A stretch of DNA of 64,000 nt from Roseibium sp. MMSF_3544 (lineage in GTDB: Bacteria > Pseudomonadota > Alphaproteobacteria > Rhizobiales > Stappiaceae). The stretch lies in assembly GCF_030732845.1 (NCBI RefSeq), contig NZ_JASHKA010000005.1:1-64000 (forward strand), written 5' to 3'. Of the stretch, positions 36,506-44,649 are shown in pieces (position 1 is the stretch's first letter; each line of letters opens with the position of its first letter). The translations under genes were made by a program, and so were the position numbers. The notes beneath the pieces were generated by a model that did no database searches, was not told where the DNA came from, and saw nothing but the letters and a program-made list of their open reading frames with translations.

Positions 36506-36540
36506 TCAACGACCGTTCCTTCCGGCAGGTAGTGTCACGA

Positions 36541-36972
36541 TCAGTCTCCGAACTGGATTGCGGTACGGTTCTTCAAATCGAGGAGATCCGGGCAGTAAAC
36601 ATCCGTGACGCTTGCAGGCACACAGTTCAGAACGTCATTGATATGCAGCCTGGAAAGGCTGTCGCAGGCCTTGCCGGCAAGGTCAAACTGCAGGACTTTG
36701 GTCTTTCCGGCCGAAATGCGTGAAAAATCAAGGCGAAGAAACTGATCGACCAGACCGTCGACATTAAAGGCCACGATTTCCAGGCCAAGCTGGTTGATGG
36801 GTCTCTCAAGGCCATTGGTCGCGATTACGGAGAGCCGGCAGCCGCCATCTTGTGTCGGTTGGACATGGTTGAGTTCAAGACTGATCTTGCCGGTCGGATC
36901 CTGTGCCTGCGCCGGCGCCGCCAAAACGGCCAGAACATACCCCAGTAAAATCAGACAAGCCGGTATTCGCAT
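36541..36972 (-). CDS. small secreted protein of unknown function
   Basis: A 143-residue protein with a signal peptide (residues 1-23, ending AQA-QD). ATG 36972 was chosen because it starts the signal peptide and a G-run lies upstream; the frame continues 22 codons further. The mature part is beta-rich and has four cysteines (in GGCRL, GKACDS, LNCVPA and VYCPDL), enough for two disulfides. I do not recognise a domain. It follows the exbB gene on the same strand within 70 bases of the next gene and is likely part of the Ton-like module. Confidence 0.7.
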   Translation of the reverse strand: MRIPACLILLGYVLAVLAAPAQAQDPTGKISLELNHVQPTQDGGCRLSVIATNGLERPINQLGLEIVAFNVDGLVDQFLRLDFSRISAGKTKVLQFDLAGKACDSLSRLHINDVLNCVPASVTDVYCPDLLDLKNRTAIQFGD

Positions 36973-37043
36973 GTAACCCCCCAAAAAACTCCAAGTCGAA
37001 AACCTTGGCTGAAACAGCCTGTTGCGGTCATCAGACACAAATA

Positions 37044-37502
37044 TCAGTCATAAGACAACAGCACTGTCCAGTCTTCTGCACCGTCTGTTTCAATCTTGAA
37101 AAAATCGGCTTCGATCAAGCCCCGTTGCCAGCACTGATCCCCGTCGAACAAGACAAATTTCTCTTCACGTATGCAGAGTGTGATGTCACCCCCGAGGCGG
37201 CTTTCACCAAAACCGTCGGCAACGTGAAGATAATATTTTTCTTGCTTAAGCGGTTCCTGAAGGATCTGACTGCAGGCATTGGCCGTGATTGTCCACCAGC
37301 CCTCCGTGCGCAATCCGTCTTCCGTGTCAAAACCGATCGCAACATTCACCAGATCGACAGATCCATTGCACACTCTGAGGCCTGCCTGCGCCGGCAAAGC
37401 ACCAAGCAAACCCGACAGGAAGACAGAGACCGCAAACGTCAGCCCCACGGGCCATCGATTGCCCGATCGTAAAAGACTTCTGGACGAGAATGTTTGTGCC
37501 AT
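37044..37502 (-). CDS. secreted DUF1036-family protein
   Basis: A 152-residue protein with a signal peptide (hydrophobic core about 21-36, cleavage near AQA-GL). The mature start RVCNGSVDLVNVAIGFDTED and the later EGWWTITANACSQIL match the DUF1036 family, whose function is unknown. Four cysteines are visible in the mature part. It is transcribed leftward toward the four-Cys protein and exbB, forming a three-gene unit opposite the second ExbD gene. Confidence 0.8.
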   Translation of the reverse strand: MAQTFSSRSLLRSGNRWPVGLTFAVSVFLSGLLGALPAQAGLRVCNGSVDLVNVAIGFDTEDGLRTEGWWTITANACSQILQEPLKQEKYYLHVADGFGESRLGGDITLCIREEKFVLFDGDQCWQRGLIEADFFKIETDGAEDWTVLLSYD

Positions 37503-37645
37503 AAACGGGTCACCAGGTCGGTATTCGTACCGTAACGCTAAGGAAATAAAGGCTTATGGTCAATTTGGCTTTTCCTGTTGAGCTTTATAGCGAAGTACGT
37601 GACATTAACGGGATCAGTGTTGCGGAAAATCTTTAAGAACCACCG

Positions 37646-38068
37646 ATGCTTTCGATACACAGTCCAATTGGCAAACGACGGCGGATACCGCTGACGCCGC
37701 TGATCGACGTGATTTTCATCCTCGTCATGTTTTTCCTGCTGTCTTCGTCATTCGGGATATGGCGCCCGCTGGATATCAGCTTGGGCGGAGAGGAGGTTGC
37801 GGAACGCACCGAAAGCACGGCTGTTTCCACGCCGCCGGTCCTGATTGTTTTGAAGGTTCTGCCGGCAACAGGGGCCCAAGAGCTGATCGTGAACGGGCTG
37901 ACCATAGAACTTGACGGACTGGCCGGGGAGCTGAACAGGCTTGCCGACGCCGGTGCCCAGACCGCGGTGCTGGTTCCGGACGATGCCACGGACTTTCAGC
38001 AAGTTGTCCGTATTCTCGATGAAGCGAAATCCTCCCGGATCAAAAGCGTCAGCCTGAAGCTGCAATAA
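37646..38068 (+). CDS. exbD: ExbD/TolR-type protein with intact proton-pathway aspartate
   Basis: A 140-residue ExbD family protein with a basic N-terminus (GKRRR), one transmembrane helix (about 18-38) and a periplasmic domain ending VSLKLQ. The essential Asp is present as Asp21 in TPLIDVIFILVMFFLLSS. This contrasts with the other ExbD-like protein at 33600-34022, which has Asn there. It is divergent from the DUF1036 gene across 143 bases. It is the likely working partner of the ExbB-like protein. Confidence 0.9.
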   Translation: MLSIHSPIGKRRRIPLTPLIDVIFILVMFFLLSSSFGIWRPLDISLGGEEVAERTESTAVSTPPVLIVLKVLPATGAQELIVNGLTIELDGLAGELNRLADAGAQTAVLVPDDATDFQQVVRILDEAKSSRIKSVSLKLQ

Positions 38069-38085
38069 ACGCGGGGCAAAACAAA

Positions 38086-38110
38086 ACGGCCCGGCGTGTT
38101 GCCGGGCCGT
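38086..38110. terminator. bidirectional terminator between exbD and the caspase gene
   Basis: A perfect stem (38086-38095 with 38101-38110, 5-base loop) lies between convergent genes. It is followed by TCTATGTTTTT on the + strand and by GTTTTGTTTT on the minus strand, so it can serve both directions. Confidence 0.85.
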
Positions 38111-38132
38111 CTATGTTTTTCAGGTGGCTGGC

Positions 38133-39704
38133 TCAGCGGCCGATTGCGCCACCGATGATGCCACCGACAACACCGCCGATGAAGGCTGCGCCTGCAGGGT
38201 TCACGCCACCGCCGCGATTGTTGTTCTGCGTGTTCGTGGCGCGCTGTGGCTGTCTGTTGTTGTTGGTCGTGGTCGTCTGCCGCGTTGTTGTGCTCCGCGA
38301 CGCCGAAGCCGCCCGCTGCTTGCGCTTGATTTCAGCGATGTAGGCAGTGTACTGCGCGGCCGTCTGGTTGGTCAGCAGCAACTGCTGTGCCGCGGTGAAG
38401 TATCCGGACGGAACCTGACCGTTAGCCGTCTGCCAGGCAACGATGCCGGCACGTGTCTTCGGACCGAAGGCACCATCAGGACGGCCGACATTGTGTCCCG
38501 TAAGGTTCAGGCGTGTCTGGATTTCCCGCCGTGCAGAGCGGTTCCATCCAAGCGCTGCTTCTGTTTCTGCCGTACCGGGAATTGCGGTCTGCGGGTTCGG
38601 CAGGGTCGCACTCGCACCGGCGGCATTCGCTGCCGGAGCTGCTCCAGGCGTGGTCGCCGGGTTGACTGCGGCCACCTGAGAGCTGGTGCTCAGGCGCTTG
38701 ATCGAGTTGCGCGCAAAGTCAGCGAACGTACCGTTCGGATAGGCCGACAGGTAGGATTCGTAGTCGGCAATCGTGTCGCTTGATTTGGCAGCTTCCCAGA
38801 TCAGCTTTTCACGTTCCCAGTCAAGATTGCGCTGTGCGGTTGCCGGAGCAGGTGCTGCAACAGCCGGCTGCTGCGGAACTTCGGTGGCCGTGTTGCCCAG
38901 GGAGGCGACTTCGGTGCCCTCAGCGGACGCGACGCTCTTGTTCAGGAAGACTTCGCCGATAAGGGAAGCATTCACCCAGGGGCGCTGACGCTTTTCCGTG
39001 GCATCATAGACATCACCGGTAACGCGGGTCATCACGGTCTGGATGGAGGCGTTGGGCGTATCGATGTGGCGGATGAGAGCCGACGTGAACGGGGAATTGC
39101 TGCCTTCGCCGTCGAGCGCAACATCGCCCGGGCTGGTCGCAAACGCTATCACGGAACCTTCACCGCCGGTTTCCTCGACCTTGATCTCGGCAAGACCTGC
39201 GCCGACGTTACCAGACCGGCTGGGGCCCATGCGGCGAGCGAGTGTGCGCGCCAGCGGGTTGTCGCGGCAGGCATCCAGGAACACCATCTGAACCTTCACG
39301 TCCTTGGACATCTGGCGCATGATGAAGTCGACCGAGATCGTTTCGAAATCGAGAGACGTTTCGTCTTCGATCTTGGCGTCGATCGGAACCAGCAGGTTCT
39401 GTCCGGCAACCTGCATGCCGTGGCCGGCATAAAACAGGAGCGCGATTTCCGCACCGTAGGCTTTCTTGGCGAACTCCATCACGGAACGGCGCATGTCGTT
39501 ATAGGTTTGGTCCTGACCCGCGACGACTTCGAAGCCGAGACTCTTCAGCTTTGTAGCCATCTGTTCCGCGTCGTTTGACGGGTTGGGAAGGGGTACTGTG
39601 TGTTCGTAAGCACCGTTGCCGATAACCAGGGCAACGCGCTTTGCAAGTGCCGGGGCTGTTCCCGCAATGAGTATTGCCAGCACGGCGATCATTCGTGTGA
39701 ACAT
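38133..39704 (-). CDS. secreted caspase-like (C14) protease with peptidoglycan-binding-like domain
   Basis: A 523-residue protein with a signal peptide (ending APALA-KR). The caspase fold is at 22-255 with His95 in FYAGHGMQ and Cys146 in LDACRDNP; both catalytic residues are intact. A linker leads to a helical segment (about 295-345) and a PG_binding_1-like domain at about 385-445 (LTGHNVGRPDGAFGPKTRAG). The tail is Arg/Asn/Thr-rich, then a glycine-zipper end (GGVVGGIIGGAIG) that could insert in a membrane. Its caspase domain differs clearly from that of the 62-1684 protein, so the two are not recent duplicates. It ends the T6SS/Ton region. Its substrate is unknown. Confidence 0.92.
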   Translation of the reverse strand: MFTRMIAVLAILIAGTAPALAKRVALVIGNGAYEHTVPLPNPSNDAEQMATKLKSLGFEVVAGQDQTYNDMRRSVMEFAKKAYGAEIALLFYAGHGMQVAGQNLLVPIDAKIEDETSLDFETISVDFIMRQMSKDVKVQMVFLDACRDNPLARTLARRMGPSRSGNVGAGLAEIKVEETGGEGSVIAFATSPGDVALDGEGSNSPFTSALIRHIDTPNASIQTVMTRVTGDVYDATEKRQRPWVNASLIGEVFLNKSVASAEGTEVASLGNTATEVPQQPAVAAPAPATAQRNLDWEREKLIWEAAKSSDTIADYESYLSAYPNGTFADFARNSIKRLSTSSQVAAVNPATTPGAAPAANAAGASATLPNPQTAIPGTAETEAALGWNRSARREIQTRLNLTGHNVGRPDGAFGPKTRAGIVAWQTANGQVPSGYFTAAQQLLLTNQTAAQYTAYIAEIKRKQRAASASRSTTTRQTTTTNNNRQPQRATNTQNNNRGGGVNPAGAAFIGGVVGGIIGGAIGR

Positions 39705-40311
39705 GTCCTGTCCTCTCGTCGATCAATGTTGCCTGTCGGATTTTCCGATCTTCGTTGGAGGTTTGTTTCCTCTTGTTTCCAGAGTTACCCCTGCGGCATG
39801 AATTCTTCTGTAATACGTGTCACAACTATTTGTTTTGGTGAAATCATACTTAAAACCAATGGATCGCTGTTCCACCCAACAGCTTCCGTATTATTTCGAA
39901 TTCCGCATCGCATTATATCCAATCTCAATTCGCAATACCACGATTCCTCGCAGTTTTCCGGGCTTTTTTCTATCACATCTGTGTAGGTTCCGAGGCACCT
40001 TTGACAAATTTAGAAAAGTTGACTGGTTCCGGCGAGTCAGATCCCGAAAGATTTCTCGTTTTTTCCCGAAACACCAATTGAGTGACGAAGATCACGCTTC
40101 CTTGCGACCCGGGTCCAAGTTCGTGCCGAGCTGTCATTTGCGGACAATCACTTTGGATATCCAGGCTCGACTGGAAGCGTTACAGCAATCTTTGACTGTC
40201 GGGATGTGCAGACGGAGTATCTAGATCAGCTGATACGGCACGGCAGCACACGGGCAGGCAGTTCATGCCCACCGGCAGCGGATATCGAAATAGAATTTGT
40301 AGAAGAGAAAA
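39705..40311. other. 607-base spacer without a gene
   Basis: The stretch is AT-richer than its surroundings between about 39740 and 40080 and contains only short, unsupported open frames. It must hold the promoter of the leftward caspase gene. I see no RNA gene, repeat or insertion sequence in it. Confidence 0.5.
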
Positions 40312-40387
40312 TGGCACGCCCAACGGGACTCGAACCCGTGTTTCCGCCGTGAAAGGGCGGCGTCCTAGACCGCTAGACGATGGGCGC
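40312..40387 (-). tRNA. tRNA-Glu (anticodon TTC)
   Basis: The minus strand folds as a cloverleaf: acceptor GCGCCCA with TGGGCGT, anticodon stem CCGCC/GGCGG around loop CTTTCAC, and T-arm ACGGG-TTCGAGT-CCCGT. The CCA end is encoded. The 76 bases are normal length. Confidence 0.97.
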
Positions 40388-40512
40388 GCGGTCGACGCGG
40401 CTGCGTCGTGGGGAGGCTTATAGGCGGGAATGAACCCGCCCGCAAGAGCCTTCGTGACAATTTTTTGCAGGCCCGGCATTCCGGGCCCGCGTGTGTTGCA
40501 AAAGTCCCGGAA

Positions 40513-40953
40513 TCACCACTCGCCGGTGTTCGGCATGGAAGCCCAGGGCTCTTTGATTTCAAGAGCTTCGCCCTTCTGAAGCAATTCGAAGGAAATATTG
40601 TCCGGCGAACGAACAAACGCCATGTGACCGTCGCGCGGCGGGCGGTTGATCGTTACGCCCTTGCTCTGAAGGTTTTCACAGAAGGCATAGATGTCATCGA
40701 CCTCAAAAGCCAGGTGACCGAAGTTGCGGCCGCCCGAGTATTCTTCCGGATCCCAATTGTAAGTCAGTTCAAGCAACGGAGCCTTGTTTGCCTTGGCAGC
40801 ATGGATGTCGTGCGGCCCGGCAAGAAAGATCAGCGTGAAGCGTCCCTTTTCGCTTTCGTGACGGCGGATTTCCGTCATGCCCATCTTGTTGCAATAAAAG
40901 TCGAGGGATTCTTCAATGTCGGTTACACGAACCATCGTGTGCAGATAACGCAT
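40513..40953 (-). CDS. gloA: lactoylglutathione lyase (glyoxalase I)
   Basis: GloA converts the hemithioacetal of methylglyoxal and glutathione to S-lactoylglutathione in the cytosol. The 146-residue protein starts [20 protein letters not shown], which is diagnostic. The four metal ligands are in place: His5, Glu62, His80 and Glu123. The pattern (no long insertion) is that of the Ni-dependent bacterial type. It is divergent from the sirtuin gene across about 50 bases. Confidence 0.96.
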   Translation of the reverse strand: MRYLHTMVRVTDIEESLDFYCNKMGMTEIRRHESEKGRFTLIFLAGPHDIHAAKANKAPLLELTYNWDPEEYSGGRNFGHLAFEVDDIYAFCENLQSKGVTINRPPRDGHMAFVRSPDNISFELLQKGEALEIKEPWASMPNTGEW

Positions 40954-41006
40954 AGCTTGTCCTTTTCCTCAGACGAGGGATCTAGCGAGAGGTGGCCGGC
41001 CGGCTC

Positions 41007-41768
41007 ATGACACTCATCACCAGCCTTTCAGATGCCAGGGACTTTGTCGCCCATTTATTCAAGGATGACGGCCTCAGCATCGTGGCGTTGACCGGTGCGG
41101 GAATTTCAACGGAATCGGGAATTCCGGATTTCCGGTCCCCGGGAGGGATATGGTCCCAGCGACAACCGGTTCAATACCAGGATTTCATAGTTTCTGAAAA
41201 GAGCCGGCTCAAGGATTGGGATCAGCGCTTTGAAATGATGCGTTTTTTCGACCAGGCCGAGCCGAACGCAGCACATCTTGCGCTCACCGCGCTCGCCCAT
41301 AAAGGCGCACTAAGGTGTCTCATCACGCAGAATGTTGACGGACTGCATCGAAAAGCAGGTTTCCCGGCGGACAAGCTGATCGAGATTCACGGCAACTCGA
41401 CCTATGCCACGTGTCTTGACTGTGGCAGGCGGGCCGAACTGGAGGGGCAACGCACATATGTGGACGCCGGCCAAAGCCCGCGTTGTGACGAATGCGGCGG
41501 CTTGCTCAAGGCCGCTGTTGTCAATTTCGGCCAACAGATGCCCGAGGCTGAACTGGAACGGGCATTTCAGGCTGCCCAGACCTGCGACCTGTTCCTGGTG
41601 CTCGGATCGTCCCTGGTCGTCCATCCCGTCGCCCAGTTGCCGGTGACCGCCGTGCGCTACCGTGCCGAACTCGTGATTCTCAACGGGCAAGAAACACCGC
41701 TCGATTCGCTCGCTTCTACTGTCATTCGGACACCATTGGCGCAAACTTTTGCAAATTTCGGCGAATAA
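41007..41768 (+). CDS. NAD-dependent protein deacylase (sirtuin)
   Basis: A class Sir2 NAD-dependent lysine deacylase of about 253 residues. The NAD-binding motifs GAGISTESGIPDFRSPGG and TQNVDGLH are intact, as are the catalytic His in EIHGNS and the two zinc Cys pairs (CLDC and CDEC). Start choice is uncertain: ATG 41007 is given; GTG 40992 is in frame, but its purine-rich upstream run sits too close. The bacterial CobB-type tyrosine/arginine pair for desuccinylation is not obvious, so deacetylation is the safer prediction. Confidence 0.92.
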   Translation: MTLITSLSDARDFVAHLFKDDGLSIVALTGAGISTESGIPDFRSPGGIWSQRQPVQYQDFIVSEKSRLKDWDQRFEMMRFFDQAEPNAAHLALTALAHKGALRCLITQNVDGLHRKAGFPADKLIEIHGNSTYATCLDCGRRAELEGQRTYVDAGQSPRCDECGGLLKAAVVNFGQQMPEAELERAFQAAQTCDLFLVLGSSLVVHPVAQLPVTAVRYRAELVILNGQETPLDSLASTVIRTPLAQTFANFGE

Positions 41769-41923
41769 AAAGCGCAAAACCTGTAAATGGTCTGTGGTTA
41801 GTTCCACAATTTCGCTTCTCGCAATTAGTCGCAATGTTATCCTTTTATTAGGAATCGGCTGTGAGGTGAGTCGCAACTTGCCCTCAGCTTAATGATGCGG
41901 ACGAGAGACGGGATAAAATCGCT

Positions 41924-42505
41924 ATGGGGGTCAAAACCGCACGCGAACCCCGCGCGCTAGACACGGCAACAGAAGACGTAGCCGTTGATGTATTCGAGGT
42001 TGCCGGAACCATAAAATGGTTCGATGTCGGAAAGGGCTACGGCTTCATCGTACCGGACAACGGCGAAGGCGACATACTGCTTCACGTGACCTGCCTCAGG
42101 CGGGACGGTTACCAGACAGCATATGAAGGGGCACGCGTCGTTTGCGAGGTTCTGGATCGTCCGCGCGGACTTCAGGCCTTTCGCATTCTGTCGATGGACG
42201 AAACAACTGCGACCCATCCTTCGCAGCTGCCACCGTCCAGAACCCATGTTCAGGTCGTTCCCGAAGGCGGCTTTGAAAAGGCGACCGTCAAGTGGTTCAA
42301 TCGGGTCAAGGGCTTCGGCTTCCTGACCCAGGGCGAGGGCACCGAAGACATTTTCATTCATATGGAAACACTGCGCCGGTTCGGGATTACGGAATTGCGT
42401 CCTGGCCAGGATGTGATGGTGCGCTTCGGCGAAGGCCCGAAAGGCCGGATGGCCGCCGAAATCCGGCCAATGGGAGCAGGGACCCACATCCCGGCGTCGC
42501 ACTAG
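41924..42505 (+). CDS. double cold-shock-domain protein
   Basis: A 193-residue protein with two cold-shock domains (about 25-92 and 117-185). Each has RNP1-type motifs: IKWFDVGKGYGFIVPD with DILLHV, and VKWFNRVKGFGFLTQG with DIFIHM. Two-domain proteins of this kind are typical of alphaproteobacteria and bind single-stranded nucleic acid. The gene stands alone, with a strong terminator after it. Confidence 0.95.
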   Translation: MGVKTAREPRALDTATEDVAVDVFEVAGTIKWFDVGKGYGFIVPDNGEGDILLHVTCLRRDGYQTAYEGARVVCEVLDRPRGLQAFRILSMDETTATHPSQLPPSRTHVQVVPEGGFEKATVKWFNRVKGFGFLTQGEGTEDIFIHMETLRRFGITELRPGQDVMVRFGEGPKGRMAAEIRPMGAGTHIPASH

Positions 42506-42533
42506 CGGCCACGCTCATTCATCGTTACTTTGC

Positions 42534-42560
42534 GGCCGGACCTGATCCGGCCTTTTGTTT
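42534..42560 (+). terminator. intrinsic terminator of the cold-shock gene
   Basis: GGCCGGA (42534-42540) pairs with TCCGGCC (42546-42552) around a 5-base loop, followed by TTTTGTTT. Confidence 0.9.
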
Positions 42561-42665
42561 GCCGCTCTTCTGCGCTGAATTGAAACAAAGACACAGCTTC
42601 GATAAAGACCAGGGACGCCGGTCCGGATGGCACCGGATGTCTGTCTGGCACGAATAAGGTTCAGC

Positions 42666-43154
42666 ATGGTTTTTCGTATTTTCCGAGTGATAACGCCTTT
42701 TTTCCTCGCACTCCTCGTTAGTGTCGCGGCAATGACAACCGCCTCCCGGTCGCAAAACGCACAAGAAACGCTGCGCCAGGAAAACCTCGTGGTTCAGTCC
42801 GGAGACCAGACCCACCGGTTCTTGGTCGAGGTGGCCGAAACCGATAGGCAACGCTCGCGCGGGCTGATGTACCGCGAAGAAATGGCGGCCGACCACGGCA
42901 TGCTCTTTATTTTCGACGGCGAGGGCGAGCGGTTTTTCTGGATGAAGAACACACCGCTGCCGCTGGACATTATCTATATTGGCGCGACCGGTGAGATCGT
43001 CAGCATCGCCGCAGACACGACACCCTTTTCCGAAAAGGTCATCCCGTCGGGCGAAGCGGCGAAATTCGTGCTGGAACTCAACGCCGGCACGTCAGCGAGC
43101 CTGGGCATTGATGTCGGCGACAAGGTTTCGAGCCCGTCGATGGCGGGTGAGTGA
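42666..43154 (+). CDS. secreted DUF192-family protein
   Basis: A 162-residue protein with an N-terminal signal or anchor segment (about 5-27). The DUF192 hallmarks are all visible: RSRGLMYREEM, HGMLFIFDG, FFWMKNTPLPLDIIYI and LELNAG. The family's function is not established. ATG 42666 was chosen because AAGG lies six bases upstream; the frame continues 13 codons further. It lies between the cold-shock gene and tRNA-Pro. Confidence 0.92.
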   Translation: MVFRIFRVITPFFLALLVSVAAMTTASRSQNAQETLRQENLVVQSGDQTHRFLVEVAETDRQRSRGLMYREEMAADHGMLFIFDGEGERFFWMKNTPLPLDIIYIGATGEIVSIAADTTPFSEKVIPSGEAAKFVLELNAGTSASLGIDVGDKVSSPSMAGE

Positions 43155-43260
43155 AAGGCAACCACAGTTATGATCCGACTGTTCTTAGCAGTGGGAAAAC
43201 CGATATGACGCCTCTTGACGCCTGCACCGAACGCGGATACACCGCACGCATTCAACGGAT

Positions 43261-43337
<77 letters not shown>

Positions 43338-43649
43338 TTTTCTCCTGACAGTTTCATTACTTGACCGCGCCGGGTGCCGCGCTTTTCTGTCGCTTGTTGG
43401 CGCTTTGGTCAGGGTTAAAAAACACTTAATAAACGGTGTCGAAACGAGAAGCCGGTGGCTCGGTTTGTTCGAATTTGGGACGAAAATCGCTCGATTGACG
43501 AACCAAAATAAAATCGTCCTCGACGCTCGCTATCGCGTGCACGCTAAACTTCTGAAAAATATAAGAAAAAACATTTGGCCAGAAACGGTGTGCTTTGGCC
43601 GGACACTTGCTTTGGATCCCTCAAAACAAGGGACTGAAGGAGTAGCGCC
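43338..43649 (+). other. 312-base spacer after tRNA-Pro
   Basis: No credible gene. GCGC-CGGGTGCC-GCGC followed by TTTT (about 43370-43393) may be a weak terminator for the tRNA. The middle is AT-rich and likely holds the promoter for the next gene; AAGGAG at 43637-43642 is its ribosome-binding site. Confidence 0.45.
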
Positions 43650-44504
43650 GTGTTCCCGAAAACCTCTAAGCAACCTGCCGGCGGCTTTTTCGGCAGATCG
43701 AAGACACCGAAGAAACCGAAAACACCACTCTTGGAAGATGTGTACCTGTTCGACTTGAATGCCGTTGCACCGGGTGCCTTCGGGCAGATCGACAACGACT
43801 TTGCCGACTACGTTCAAAGCTTTGCCCGCTTCAGGTCCTGCTATCTGATTTCGAGCCTGAGCTACAACGAGGTGATGCTCAGACTACCGGAACGGTTGAG
43901 GCAGGCCTTCAAGGGCGTTTATGTCTCTTCTGGAGCCGAATACTGGAGCGGCGACGAGGTGGTCGAACGGCAGGACCACGAGTTTTCAGACGACCTCTAT
44001 GAGTTTCTTGCAAAAGCTGTTCAAAGCAGCAACTACCCGGACAAAAAGCCTCCGCTGATCGAGCAGGGGCCCTCCACATTGCGGGTCTGTCTTGCCGGCA
44101 CGCAGTCGACAATCGGCGAGCTGAAGGCCTACCTGCAGTGGGAGACCGAACACCGGGAGATCCCGGTGCTCATCCGGGAACTCAAGGCACGGTTTCCGGA
44201 TCACAACGTCTACCAGGATACGGGCGAGAGTTTTGTGATCATGCCCGATTCCTTTTCGAGCGCGCAGGTTCATGAAAGCATTACAAGCCGGCACAAGAAC
44301 GTCCGGCTGATCGGATGTTTTTCACCTGGGTCCGTCGAAAGCTTCGCAGATCCTCTGTGCAAGATGTTGAGCAGCGCCGGTCTGCTGACGGTCGTAGGCG
44401 GGCCGAGCGATCTCAGTCATCTCCTGAGCTACGAATTCCGGCGCAATTCGGAGCACGCCCGGCTATCTCTTCCGGCCCGGCGTCACGCGTCCGGAGTGCA
44501 CTAG
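43650..44504 (+). CDS. unknown protein with degenerate HAD-IIB (phosphomannomutase-like) look
   Basis: A 284-residue, probably cytosolic protein with a basic Lys/Pro-rich start. GTG 43650 is supported by AAGGAG seven bases upstream. The segment VYLFDLNAVAPGAFG, then a helix, then CYLISSLSYNEVMLRLPE and VYVSSGAEYW follow the layout of HAD-IIB phosphomannomutase-like folds. The second catalytic Asp of DxDGT is replaced: Asp35-Leu-Asn37-Ala-Val. A C-terminal VVGGPSDLSHLL also fits a HAD core. If the fold is right, the protein has probably lost phosphatase or mutase chemistry. The assignment rests on pattern only. Confidence 0.5.
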   Translation: MFPKTSKQPAGGFFGRSKTPKKPKTPLLEDVYLFDLNAVAPGAFGQIDNDFADYVQSFARFRSCYLISSLSYNEVMLRLPERLRQAFKGVYVSSGAEYWSGDEVVERQDHEFSDDLYEFLAKAVQSSNYPDKKPPLIEQGPSTLRVCLAGTQSTIGELKAYLQWETEHREIPVLIRELKARFPDHNVYQDTGESFVIMPDSFSSAQVHESITSRHKNVRLIGCFSPGSVESFADPLCKMLSSAGLLTVVGGPSDLSHLLSYEFRRNSEHARLSLPARRHASGVH

Positions 44505-44649
44505 CTGCCCATTGTTCGATGCGTTATCGGCGACGAGGCCGTAGCGGCGAAGCCCGTACCTGGACTTCTCGTTGTTCCTTGCCGGCTTGAGTTTCCGTTT
44601 GAGTTGCACTCAGATGGACCATCTTTGCTCAAACAGAAACAGGGATACC

